A stretch of 7,041 bases of DNA from Phycisphaerae bacterium (GTDB taxonomy: Bacteria; Planctomycetota; Phycisphaerae; SM23-33), in contig DAOVQV010000076.1 in NCBI GenBank assembly GCA_030628445.1, positions 1 to 7,041 of the forward strand, written 5' to 3'. Position numbers and translations under genes: made by a program. How positions within the stretch are numbered: position 1 is the stretch's first letter; each line of letters starts with the position of its first letter. The notes under the pieces were generated by a model, which searched no databases, had not been told where the DNA came from, and saw nothing but the letters and a program-made list of their open reading frames with translations. Positions 1-6,909 of this stretch are shown piece by piece.

Positions 1-741
1 GCGCTTTCGACTCTGCGGGATATGAAGATCCAAAGATGGCGTAAAGTCCGCCTCGGTGTCGGAGCAGCTCGACGCGACTTCCCCTTCCCCGTCGTACAGC
101 ACCGCACGGAGTGTTAATCCTGTCTTGCATCCTGCAATTGGCTGCTCAAGTCGGACAGTTGACTCGCCTACGAAGGGCGTTATCTTTGGGCGTTGCAGAT
201 AGATTTGCGGGACGGGCTCCATCCAGACGCTCTGCCAGATTCCCGTTGTCCTGGTGTACCAGCATCCGTGATTGTGGGGGAGCTTCGATTGTTTCCCGCC
301 CGGTTGGGCCCGCTGGGTGAAGTCCCGGGCGCGGACGACAATTGTCGCGTCTTGTCCGGCCGAGACGACACAGCCCAAGTCGCAGCTAAACGGCGTAAAC
401 CCGCCACGGTGTCGGCCCACTTCCACACCGTCGACCCAGACGGTCGTGTCGTAATCGACCGCTTGGAAGTGCAGCAGGATTCGTTTGTCCGCCCAGCTGT
501 CGGGAATCTTGACGCCCCGCCGATACCAAACCGCGTTCAGGAAATCCGTCTTACCGATTCCCGATAGCTGCGATTCCGGGCAGAATGGAACGAGGATTTG
601 CTCCGCAAGATCTCTGTCGCGCAGACCGCGGTCCAGGCCGTTGTCGCCGGTGTCAATCTCGAACTGCCATATGCCATTGAGGGACAACCAGTCCTTGCGG
701 ACGAACTGCGGACGCGGGTATTCATTGCGAGGAATGTTCAT
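1..741 (-). CDS. Glycoside hydrolase family 2 protein, N-terminal part (runs off the left edge)
   Basis: The minus-strand frame from the ATG at 741 stays open to base 1, giving 247 codons with no stop. I recognise the GH2 sugar-binding (jelly-roll) domain over residues 1 to about 178. Its marks are LSLNGIWQFEID (19-30), VPFCPES (51-57), VWYRRGVKIP (71-80), HFQAVDYDTTVWVDG (91-105), HRGGFTPFS (111-119) and YTRTTGIWQSVWMEPV (162-177). Residues from about 180 onward look like the start of the beta-sandwich domain. The (beta/alpha)8 barrel with the catalytic glutamates lies outside the window, so beta-galactosidase, beta-glucuronidase or another GH2 activity cannot be told apart. There is no signal peptide, so a cytoplasmic enzyme acting on imported oligosaccharides is likely. 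The start is supported by GAGG at 750-753, eight bases upstream, and by an in-frame TAA at 760-762. The gene follows nifJ on the same strand after 155 bases; co-transcription is not shown. Confidence 0.9.
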   Translation of the reverse strand, partial: MNIPRNEYPRPQFVRKDWLSLNGIWQFEIDTGDNGLDRGLRDRDLAEQILVPFCPESQLSGIGKTDFLNAVWYRRGVKIPDSWADKRILLHFQAVDYDTTVWVDGVEVGRHRGGFTPFSCDLGCVVSAGQDATIVVRARDFTQRAQPGGKQSKLPHNHGCWYTRTTGIWQSVWMEPVPQIYLQRPKITPFVGESTVRLEQPIAGCKTGLTLRAVLYDGEGEVASSCSDTEADFTPSLDLHIPQSRKR

Positions 742-833
742 CTCGGGATCCTCACGCCGTTATCTCAGCGAATATCTCCAACCCTATTGAACCGACGGAA
801 AGGAAGTTACAGGCGCCCTTTTCGATACGCCAC

Positions 834-865
834 AAGAAAACCCCCTGCCCCGTTCGGACCACGGG
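834..865 (-). terminator. Weak terminator-like hairpin downstream of nifJ
   Basis: On the minus strand, about 30 bases after the nifJ stop, CCCGT (865-861) can pair with ACGGG (853-849) across a 7-base loop. A T-rich stretch, TTTTCTT, follows at 840-834. Eight G-rich bases separate the stem from the T-run, which is poor for a classical intrinsic terminator. An alternative outer pairing of ACAAG (870-866) with CTTGT (836-832) is also possible. It may reduce read-through into the GH2 gene, but the call is weak. Confidence 0.25.
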
Positions 866-896
866 CTTGTCTTACAGCGCATCGCAATTGATATGA

Positions 897-3800
897 TTAC
901 GGTTTTTGTTCGCCGCTTTCGCCGTACTGCATCTGGGCCATTTGCTTGAGCATGTCCCAGCGGCCGGCGAAGTCCTTGCTCGCCTGGGCGGCCAGGACCT
1001 TGGCGTCCTCGGGCTTCAAGCTCGTCAGCATCTTGAAGCGGGTTTCCTTGTAGGCGTAGTCCGTAAAGGACATCGTCGGTTCCTTCGAGTCCAGCTGGAG
1101 CGGGTTCTTCCCTTGCTCGCCCAGCCGTGGATCGAACCGGTAAAGGGGCCAGGCGCCGCAGGCCACCGCCGCCTTTTGCTGCTCAAAAGCGGTGGTCATG
1201 TTGATCCCGTGTGCTATGCAGTGGCTGTAGGCGATAATCATGCTTGGGCCTGGGTAGCTCTCGGCCTCCAGAAAAGCCCGCACGGTCTGAACGTCCGAGG
1301 CGCCCATGGCCACCTGGGCGACGTAGATGGTCCCGTACGTCATCGCGATCATCCCCAGGTCCTTCTTGGGGACGGGCTTTCCGCCGGCGGCGAACTTGGC
1401 CACGGCCGCACGGGGCGTCGCCTTGGAGCACTGCCCCCCGGTATTGGAGTACACCTGCGTATCCAGCACGAGCATGTTGATGTCCCGCCCGCTTGCCAGC
1501 ACGTGATCCAATCCGCCATACCCGATGTCGTACGCCCACCCATCGCCGCCCAGCGCCCAGACGCTCTTGTGCACAAGGGCGTCGGCGACGCTGAGAAGCT
1601 GAATCGCCCTCGGATCGCCGCTGCCGGTTAGCTTCTTCTTCAACTGGTCCACTCGCGCCCTTTGTTCGGCGATACCGGCCTCGGTGGTTTGGTCGGCGTT
1701 CAGCAGGTCCTTGGTGAGTTCGCTTCCGATGGCGTCCTTAAGCTCGTCGACAAGCTCGCCGGCGTACTCGTTTCGCTTATCCAGCGTCAGCCGGAATCCG
1801 AAGCTGAACTCCGCGCAATCTTCGAACAGCGAGTTGTTCCAGGTCGGGCCGCGCCCGTCTTGGTTGACGCTGTATGGGGTTGTGGGCAGGTTCCCGCCGT
1901 AGATGCTGGAGCAACCGGTCGCGTTCCCGATGATGGCCCGGTCGCCGAACAGTTGCGAAAGCAGCTTAACGTAGGGAGTCTCACCGCAACCTGCGCATGC
2001 GCCGGAGAACTCAAATAGAGGGCGGCACAACTGGGTGCCTTGGACCGTCCTGAGGTTCAGCTTGCTGCGGTCATAGTCCGGTATCGACAGGAAAAACTCC
2101 CAGTTGGCTCGCTCCTGGGTGCGCAACGGCGGCTGGAATTCCATGTTGATCGCCTTGCGATCAGGCCGGGTCTTGTTCTTGCCCGGGCATACGAACACGC
2201 ACGCCCCGCACCCGGTGCAGTCCTCCGGTGCGATCTGGATGGTCCATTTCATCCCGGCAAAGTCCTTCCGCTTGGCGTCGGCTGATTTGAAAGTGGTGGG
2301 GGCGTTGGCCAGCAGGGCCGGGTCGTACACCTTCGGCCGAATAGTTGCGTGCGGACAGGCGATGGAGCACTTGGCGCACTGGATGCAGACGTCCGGGTCC
2401 CAGACCGGGATCTCCAGTGCGATATTGCGCTTCTCCCATTGCGTGGTTGCAATCGGCCAGGTCCCGTCGGGCGGCATGGCGCTTACGGGGATTTCGTCCC
2501 CGTGACCGGCCATGATCTTCGCCGTGACGTCCTGGACAAACTGGGGGGCCTCGGGTGGTACGAGGGGGGGCTTTTCGATTGTGCTTGTAGCCTTCTGGGG
2601 CACCTTGATCTCGTGAAGATTCGCGATGGCCTGATCGACCGCGTCGTAATTCTTCTGCACGATGTCTTCACCCTTGCGGCCGTAGGTCTTCTTTATGGTC
2701 TCCTTGATCTTGGCGATCGCTTGGTCCTGCGGTAAGATCCCGGACAGATAAAAGAAGCACGTCTGCATGATGGTGTTGATCCGGGTGCCCATGCCCGTCT
2801 GCTTGGCGACCTCGTAGGCGTTGATCGAGTGGAACTTCAGCTTCTTGTCGATAATCTGCTGTTGGATCGGTCTGTGCAGCTTGTCCCAGACTTCATCCGC
2901 CGAGTACGGCGCGTTCAAGAGGAACGTCGCGCCGTCGATCGCAGCGTCCAGGACGTCGTATCGTTCAAGGAACGTGAACTGGTGACAGGCGACGAAGTTG
3001 GCCTGGTTGACCAGGTAACTGGAGCGTATCGTTCGCGGCCCGAAACGCAGATGGCTGACTGTAATGCTGCCTGCCTTTCTTGAGTCATACACGAAGTAGC
3101 CCTGCGCGTGGTTATCGGTCTCCTCGCCGATGATTTTGATGGAGTTCTTGTTGGCCCCGACCGTTCCGTCGGCGCCGAGCCCGTAGAAAAGTGCCCGTAC
3201 CACGTCGTCTGTTTCGGTCCCGAACGACGGGTCGTAGGCGAGGCTGGTGTGCGTGACGTCGTCGTTTATACCGATGGTGAAATGGTTCTTGGGTGCGGAC
3301 TTGGTCATTTCATCGAAGACCCCCCTGACCATCGCCGGCGTGAATTCCTTGCTGGACAGCCCGTACCTCCCGCCGATGACCTTGATGTGGCTTTGCGTTT
3401 CGGTGAAGGCATTGACGCAATCGAGATACAGCGGCTCGCCGGCGGCTCCGGGCTCTTTCGTGCGGTCCATGGCGGCGATGATCTTGGTGGTCTTGGGTAA
3501 GGCGGCGACGAACGCCTCGTTGCTGAACGGCCGGTACAGGTGGATCTTCACCAACCCGACCTTTTCGCCTTTTTCGACGAGGTAATCGACGCACTCGTGC
3601 GCTGCTTCGCCGCCGCAACCCATGATCACCATCACCCGCTCGGCGTCGGGGGCGCCCACGTAGTCGAACAGGTGGTACTGGCGGTTTGTGAGCTTGGCGA
3701 ACTTGTCCATGCTCTTCTGGACGATTTCGGGGCAGGCGATGTAATAGGGGTTGACGGTTTCTCGTCCTTGGAAATAGACATCCGGATTCTGGCTCGTACC

Positions 3801-4448
3801 GCGAAGGACGGGGCTGTCGGGGGTCATCGCCCGGCGGCGGTGGGCCAGGACCAGCTCGTCGTCCATCATCGCCTTCATGTCCTCGCGGGTCAGTGCTTCG
3901 ACCTTCGCGACCTCGTGCGAGACGCGGAAGCCCTCGAAGAAATGAACAAACGGGACGCGGGCCTCCAAGGTGGCGGCGGAGGATATCAGCGTCATATCCA
4001 TCGCCTGCTGGACGGACCCGGACGCCAGGAGCCCAAACCCGGTTCCGCGAACGGCCGTCACGTCGCTGTGATCCCCGAAGATGCTCAGCGCCTGACACGC
4101 CAGTGACCGCGCCGAGACGTGAAACACCGTGGGAGTAAGCTCACCGGCGATCTTGTACATGCTCGGGATCATCAGCAACAGGCCCTGAGAAGCGGTAAAC
4201 GTGGTCGTCAGCGACCCGCTCTGCAGCGCCCCGTGAACGGCTGCCGACGCGCCGCCCTCGGACTGCATCTCCACGACCAGCGGAATCGTACCCCAGATGT
4301 TCTTTTGCCCTTCGGCGCTGTAGGCGTCGGCGTACTCGCCCATGTCGCTCGACGGGGTGATCGGGTAGATCGCGATGACCTCGTTGATCTTGTGAGCGAC
4401 GTATGCGACCACCTGATCGCCGTCCATCATTACCGTCCGTCGTGACAT
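897..4448 (-). CDS. nifJ: Pyruvate:ferredoxin (flavodoxin) oxidoreductase, single-chain NifJ type
   Basis: This cytoplasmic enzyme oxidatively decarboxylates pyruvate with CoA to acetyl-CoA and CO2, passing electrons to ferredoxin or flavodoxin. The 1183 residues match the usual homodimeric, fused-domain form. Domain I (about 1-255) has YPITPSS (28-34), Glu64 and Arg114, which match pyruvate/TPP residues of the Desulfovibrio africanus enzyme. Domains II and III follow to about 625. The ferredoxin domain (about 681-780) has two 4Fe-4S motifs: Cys688/691/694/698 and Cys744/747/750/754. The TPP domain (about 790-1175) has the proximal-cluster ligands Cys818, Cys821, Cys846 and Cys1077, plus GDGWAYDIG (968-976) and NTGGQCSKATP (1002-1012). 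All 12 cluster cysteines are present, so it should be active. The long C-terminal oxygen-protective extension of the D. africanus protein is absent; the length is nearer Klebsiella NifJ or E. coli YdbK. AAGGA at 4461-4457 lies eight bases before the ATG; the stop is TAA. It is transcribed divergently from dnaK. No nitrogen-fixation genes are visible, so a general fermentative or anabolic role is likelier. Confidence 0.97.
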   Translation of the reverse strand: MSRRTVMMDGDQVVAYVAHKINEVIAIYPITPSSDMGEYADAYSAEGQKNIWGTIPLVVEMQSEGGASAAVHGALQSGSLTTTFTASQGLLLMIPSMYKIAGELTPTVFHVSARSLACQALSIFGDHSDVTAVRGTGFGLLASGSVQQAMDMTLISSAATLEARVPFVHFFEGFRVSHEVAKVEALTREDMKAMMDDELVLAHRRRAMTPDSPVLRGTSQNPDVYFQGRETVNPYYIACPEIVQKSMDKFAKLTNRQYHLFDYVGAPDAERVMVIMGCGGEAAHECVDYLVEKGEKVGLVKIHLYRPFSNEAFVAALPKTTKIIAAMDRTKEPGAAGEPLYLDCVNAFTETQSHIKVIGGRYGLSSKEFTPAMVRGVFDEMTKSAPKNHFTIGINDDVTHTSLAYDPSFGTETDDVVRALFYGLGADGTVGANKNSIKIIGEETDNHAQGYFVYDSRKAGSITVSHLRFGPRTIRSSYLVNQANFVACHQFTFLERYDVLDAAIDGATFLLNAPYSADEVWDKLHRPIQQQIIDKKLKFHSINAYEVAKQTGMGTRINTIMQTCFFYLSGILPQDQAIAKIKETIKKTYGRKGEDIVQKNYDAVDQAIANLHEIKVPQKATSTIEKPPLVPPEAPQFVQDVTAKIMAGHGDEIPVSAMPPDGTWPIATTQWEKRNIALEIPVWDPDVCIQCAKCSIACPHATIRPKVYDPALLANAPTTFKSADAKRKDFAGMKWTIQIAPEDCTGCGACVFVCPGKNKTRPDRKAINMEFQPPLRTQERANWEFFLSIPDYDRSKLNLRTVQGTQLCRPLFEFSGACAGCGETPYVKLLSQLFGDRAIIGNATGCSSIYGGNLPTTPYSVNQDGRGPTWNNSLFEDCAEFSFGFRLTLDKRNEYAGELVDELKDAIGSELTKDLLNADQTTEAGIAEQRARVDQLKKKLTGSGDPRAIQLLSVADALVHKSVWALGGDGWAYDIGYGGLDHVLASGRDINMLVLDTQVYSNTGGQCSKATPRAAVAKFAAGGKPVPKKDLGMIAMTYGTIYVAQVAMGASDVQTVRAFLEAESYPGPSMIIAYSHCIAHGINMTTAFEQQKAAVACGAWPLYRFDPRLGEQGKNPLQLDSKEPTMSFTDYAYKETRFKMLTSLKPEDAKVLAAQASKDFAGRWDMLKQMAQMQYGESGEQKP

Positions 4449-4560
4449 CTTTCTGTTCCTTCGTCTGATTTGAGAACCGTCTTTGTGCCCGAGACCGCAG
4501 CACTGCGCAATCTATTCGGTGGAATGTGACTTCAGTTCGACCGGTAAGGCAAGATAAGGT

Positions 4561-4588
4561 ATTGTGCAGATTCGGATGTGTATTTCAA
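4561..4588 (-). promoter_or_regulatory. Possible sigma-70-type promoter for nifJ
   Basis: On the minus strand, TTGAAA (4588-4583, five of six to the -35 consensus) is followed after 16 bases by CACAAT (4566-4561, four of six to the -10 consensus). A start near 4554 would give a leader of about 105 bases before the nifJ ATG. A match of this quality can occur by chance in several hundred bases. Confidence 0.3.
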
Positions 4589-4600
4589 CGTGTTTTGTGT

Positions 4601-4616
4601 TTTCGCCTTGGCGAAA
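4601..4616. repeat. Perfect 7-bp inverted repeat (hairpin or operator)
   Basis: TTTCGCC and GGCGAAA flank a TT centre, giving a perfect 7-bp stem, or a CTTG tetraloop if the inner pair opens. No T-run follows on either strand, so it is not a clear terminator. It lies just upstream of the candidate nifJ -35 box, a place suited to a regulator site. Part of its right arm could instead pair with CCAAGG at 4622-4627. Confidence 0.5.
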
Positions 4617-4645
4617 GTTCCCCAAGGGCTCCACCTGGTTACTCG

Positions 4646-4664
4646 GTGCGGCACATTGTGCGGC
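4646..4664 (+). repeat. Direct repeat pair GTGCGGC, 12-base period
   Basis: GTGCGGC occurs at 4646-4652 and again at 4658-4664, so the start-to-start distance is 12 bases. The first copy with its flanking AC forms the short palindrome GTGCGGCAC. It sits about 180-195 bases before the predicted dnaK start site, within the usual range for enhancer sites of sigma-54 activators. The role as a binding site is inference. Confidence 0.4.
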
Positions 4665-4703
4665 GGGGCGTTTGACCGTCCAGCAGGGCGGTGGGACAAG
4701 GGT

Positions 4704-4724
4704 GCTTTGGGCGCCTGCCAAAGC
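4704..4724. repeat. Perfect 7-bp inverted repeat with 7-base loop
   Basis: GCTTTGG (4704-4710) and CCAAAGC (4718-4724) are exact reverse complements around GCGCCTG. No T-run follows, so it does not read as an intrinsic terminator. It could be an operator or a local hairpin in the dnaK upstream region. Confidence 0.45.
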
Positions 4725-4739
4725 TGCCTTTCAAGCTGC
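4721..4739 (+). repeat. Direct repeat pair AAGCTGC, 12-base period
   Basis: AAGCTGC occurs at 4721-4727 and 4733-4739, with the same 12-base period as the GTGCGGC pair about 75 bases upstream. The sequences of the two pairs differ. The position is about 105-120 bases before the predicted dnaK start site. Function is unknown. Confidence 0.35.
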
Positions 4740-4816
4740 GGCACCCGGCCGTTATGGCATGGCCCGGGCGCGCCATAAATCAAGCGAACATCCGTAGTGT
4801 AAAGGCTTTAGATCCG

Positions 4817-4832
4817 TGGCATAGTGGTTGCA
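4817..4832 (+). promoter_or_regulatory. Sigma-54 (RpoN) -24/-12 promoter element for dnaK
   Basis: The sequence TGGCATAGTGGTTGCA matches the sigma-54 consensus TGGCAC-N5-TTGCA in both conserved blocks (TGGCA and TTGCA), and the invariant GG and GC are exactly 10 bases apart. Transcription would start near 4843, leaving an untranslated leader of about 63 bases before the dnaK ATG at 4906. Such promoters need an ATP-driven enhancer-binding activator, which is not in this window. The match is seen directly; that it functions is inference. Confidence 0.6.
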
Positions 4833-4888
4833 CGTTGTTTTCATGTGTTGCTGTACGTACTTAATGCACAGAAGGTATCGCGGCCTCC

Positions 4889-4895
4889 AAGAGGA
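4889..4895 (+). promoter_or_regulatory. Ribosome binding site that sets the dnaK start
   Basis: AAGAGGA lies 10 bases before the ATG at 4906. It supports that ATG over upstream in-frame start codons (TTG 4828, ATG 4843, ATG 4864), which would add a Cys-rich tail unlike DnaK N-termini. Confidence 0.65.
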
Positions 4896-4905
4896 CGAAA
4901 ATACA

Positions 4906-6831
4906 ATGGCATCGAAAAAGATTATTGGGATCGACCTAGGGACGACCAACAGCGTCGTATCCGTTATGGAAGCGGCTGTCCCGAAGGTGCTGATTAACCA
5001 GCAAGGTGGGAGGCTTACCCCTTCCGTGGTCGCCTTTACCGACAAGCAAGAGCGGCTCGTCGGTCAGCCCGCCCGGCACCAGCAGATCACCAACCCCAAG
5101 AATACGGTCTTCTCGATCAAGCGGTTCATGGGGAGGCGGCACAACGAAGTGGCCGAGGAGGAAAAGCAGGTGCCCTACGAAGTGGTCGGCGGCCCGGAGG
5201 AGCTGGTGAAGGTCGGCGCCAGGGACAAGCAGTACACCCCGCAAGAGGTCAGTGCGATGGTGTTGGGGGATTTGAAGAAGACGGCGGAAGATTATCTGGG
5301 CGAGAAGGTCGAACGCGCGGTCATTACCGTCCCGGCGTACTTCAACGACTCCCAGAGGACCGCCACCAAGGAAGCGGGCGAAATTGCCGGGCTGAAGGTG
5401 GAGCGGATCATCAACGAACCGACCGCTGCGGCGCTGGCATACGGGCTGGACAGGAAGAAAAGCGAGAAGGTCGCCGTGTTCGACTTCGGCGGGGGGACGT
5501 TCGATATCTCCATTCTTGATATCGGCGACAATGTCTTTGAGGTCCTCTCGACCAATGGTGATACCCACTTAGGCGGCGATGATCTGGACGAAATCCTGAT
5601 CAACTACATGGCCGATGAGTTCAAGCGGAACGAGGGGATCAATCTTCGCGACGACGCGATGGCGCTGCAGCGGCTCAAAGAAGCGGCCGAGAAAGCCAAG
5701 TGCGAGCTGTCTACGGCCATGGAGGCCAATATCAACCTGCCGTTCATCACCGCCACCAACGAAGGCCCCAAGCACCTGACCATGACGTTGACACGCGCCA
5801 AGCTCGAACAGCTTTGCGAGCCGATATTTAAGCGGCTCGTCGGACCGTGCAAACAGGCGCTGAGCGACGCGAAACTGACCGCGGGCGACGTCGACGAGGT
5901 GATTCTTGTCGGCGGATCCACCCGGATGCCCAAGGTTCGCCAGATCACCAAGGAGATATTCGGTAAGGAACCGAATAAGTCCGTCAACCCCGATGAGGTG
6001 GTCGCCATCGGAGCGGCGATCCAGGGCGCGATCCTCGCCGGTGAAGTGGAAGAGCAGATGGTGCTGCTGGACGTCACGCCGCTTAGCTTGGGTGTCGAGA
6101 CGCTCGGGGGCGTTATGACACGGCTGATCGAGCGGAACACGACTATTCCCACCGAGAAGAAGGAGGTTTTCTCCACGGCGGCCGATTCCCAGACCGAGGT
6201 AACCATCCACGTGCTACAGGGCGAGCGAGAGTTCGCCAACGACAACCGCACGCTGGGGCGGTTCAACCTGACCGGTATTCCACCGGCGCCACGGGGCGTA
6301 CCTCAGGTGGAGGTGGCGTTCAATATAGACGCAAACGGAATTCTGAACGTCTCGGCGAAGGACATGGCGACCGGGAAGGAGCAGTCCATCGAGATCAAGG
6401 GCTCGTCGGGTCTGAACCGGGATGAGATCGACAAGATGCGCACAGACGCCGAGGCCCACCAGGCGGAGGACAAGAAGCGCCGCGAACTGGTCGACCTGAA
6501 GAACCAGGGCGACAACGTGGCCTATCAGATAGACAAGATGCTCAAAGACCAGGGCGAGAAGGTGTCCGGGGAGGATCGCAGCAGTATTGAATCGGCCCTT
6601 TCGTCCCTGCGCGAGGCCCTCAAGGGCGACGACGCCGAGGTAATCAAGCGGTCAATGGACGCCCTCGAGAAGGCGTCTCACAAGGTTTCCGAGGCGATGT
6701 ACAAGGCCGCCACCGAGGCCGCCCAGGCCCAGGCCCCCCCCGGCGCCGCACCGTCCGAACCGAAGCCCCCCAAGGGCGACGACAAAGGCGGCGACGACGT
6801 CATCGACGCCGAATATGAGGTCAAGGATTGA
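4906..6831 (+). CDS. dnaK: Chaperone protein DnaK (Hsp70)
   Basis: This ATP-dependent cytoplasmic chaperone binds exposed hydrophobic peptide segments and works with DnaJ and GrpE. The 641 residues are close to E. coli DnaK (638). The nucleotide-binding domain (about 1-383) carries all three Hsp70 signatures: IDLGTTNS (9-16), VFDFGGGTFDISIL (191-204) and ILVGGSTRMPKVRQI (333-347). It also has Lys72 and Thr198, equivalent to catalytic Lys70 and Thr199 of E. coli. The segment after GRRHN (76-80) is the longer form typical of Gram-negative DnaK. The linker VLLDVTPLSLG (386-396) leads to the substrate-binding domain, a helical lid (about 505-605), an Ala/Pro-rich tail and the conserved acidic end DDVIDAEYEVKD. 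The open frame extends upstream to a TTG at 4828, but homology begins at the ATG at 4906. The stop is TGA. Neither grpE, dnaJ nor hrcA is adjacent, so it may be a stand-alone or second copy. Upstream signals suggest sigma-54 rather than CIRCE control. Confidence 0.97.
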   Translation: MASKKIIGIDLGTTNSVVSVMEAAVPKVLINQQGGRLTPSVVAFTDKQERLVGQPARHQQITNPKNTVFSIKRFMGRRHNEVAEEEKQVPYEVVGGPEELVKVGARDKQYTPQEVSAMVLGDLKKTAEDYLGEKVERAVITVPAYFNDSQRTATKEAGEIAGLKVERIINEPTAAALAYGLDRKKSEKVAVFDFGGGTFDISILDIGDNVFEVLSTNGDTHLGGDDLDEILINYMADEFKRNEGINLRDDAMALQRLKEAAEKAKCELSTAMEANINLPFITATNEGPKHLTMTLTRAKLEQLCEPIFKRLVGPCKQALSDAKLTAGDVDEVILVGGSTRMPKVRQITKEIFGKEPNKSVNPDEVVAIGAAIQGAILAGEVEEQMVLLDVTPLSLGVETLGGVMTRLIERNTTIPTEKKEVFSTAADSQTEVTIHVLQGEREFANDNRTLGRFNLTGIPPAPRGVPQVEVAFNIDANGILNVSAKDMATGKEQSIEIKGSSGLNRDEIDKMRTDAEAHQAEDKKRRELVDLKNQGDNVAYQIDKMLKDQGEKVSGEDRSSIESALSSLREALKGDDAEVIKRSMDALEKASHKVSEAMYKAATEAAQAQAPPGAAPSEPKPPKGDDKGGDDVIDAEYEVKD

Positions 6832-6909
6832 TTCGATCGCGATGTTGCGCCTCTGGTTAGGGCGAGCACGGCCACCTCAAGGGACTTTGTAGACAGGCGG
6901 GAGAAGTCC

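Larger units (their letters stand above)
4449..4905. other. Divergent intergenic control region between nifJ and dnaK
   Basis: This 457-base region separates two outward-facing genes. Short open frames in it overlap on both strands, resemble no family I know and lack convincing ribosome binding sites, so I see no gene. It holds a candidate sigma-70 promoter toward nifJ (4561-4588), a sigma-54 type element toward dnaK (4817-4832), hairpins at 4601-4616 and 4704-4724, and paired direct repeats at 4646-4664 and 4721-4739. No CIRCE element (TTAGCACTC-N9-GAGTGCTAA), the usual HrcA operator at dnaK operons, was found by eye. Confidence 0.75.

Noticed and set aside
111..891. Short plus- and minus-strand open frames over the first 900 bases
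   Set aside because: The GH2 reading frame explains 1-741. The frame running to 891 crosses the GH2-nifJ gap with low-complexity Arg/Pro-rich translation and no family similarity.
906..4445. Many plus-strand open frames of 100-240 codons opposite nifJ, such as 906-1631 and 3540-4106
   Set aside because: They lie antisense to a gene with complete motif support. Their translations show no family features, and long antisense frames are expected opposite GC-rich coding sequence.
4853..4860. Palindrome GTACGTAC in the dnaK leader
   Set aside because: At eight bases it is short, with only weak outer pairing (TGTG 4844-4847 with CACA 4867-4870). It may be chance and does not match a known heat-shock operator.
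4512..5045. Small open frames in the nifJ-dnaK intergenic region on both strands
   Set aside because: They overlap one another, have Cys/Gly/Arg-rich translations typical of non-coding GC-rich DNA, and lack convincing ribosome binding sites.
4936..6266. Minus-strand open frames of 210-220 codons opposite dnaK (4936-5568, 5569-6210, 5604-6266)
   Set aside because: They are shadows of the DnaK frame. Two overlap each other in different frames and none has recognisable protein features.
6832..6909. Terminator after dnaK
   Set aside because: Only very short stems such as ATCGCGAT are present and there is no T-run, so no intrinsic terminator is supported.
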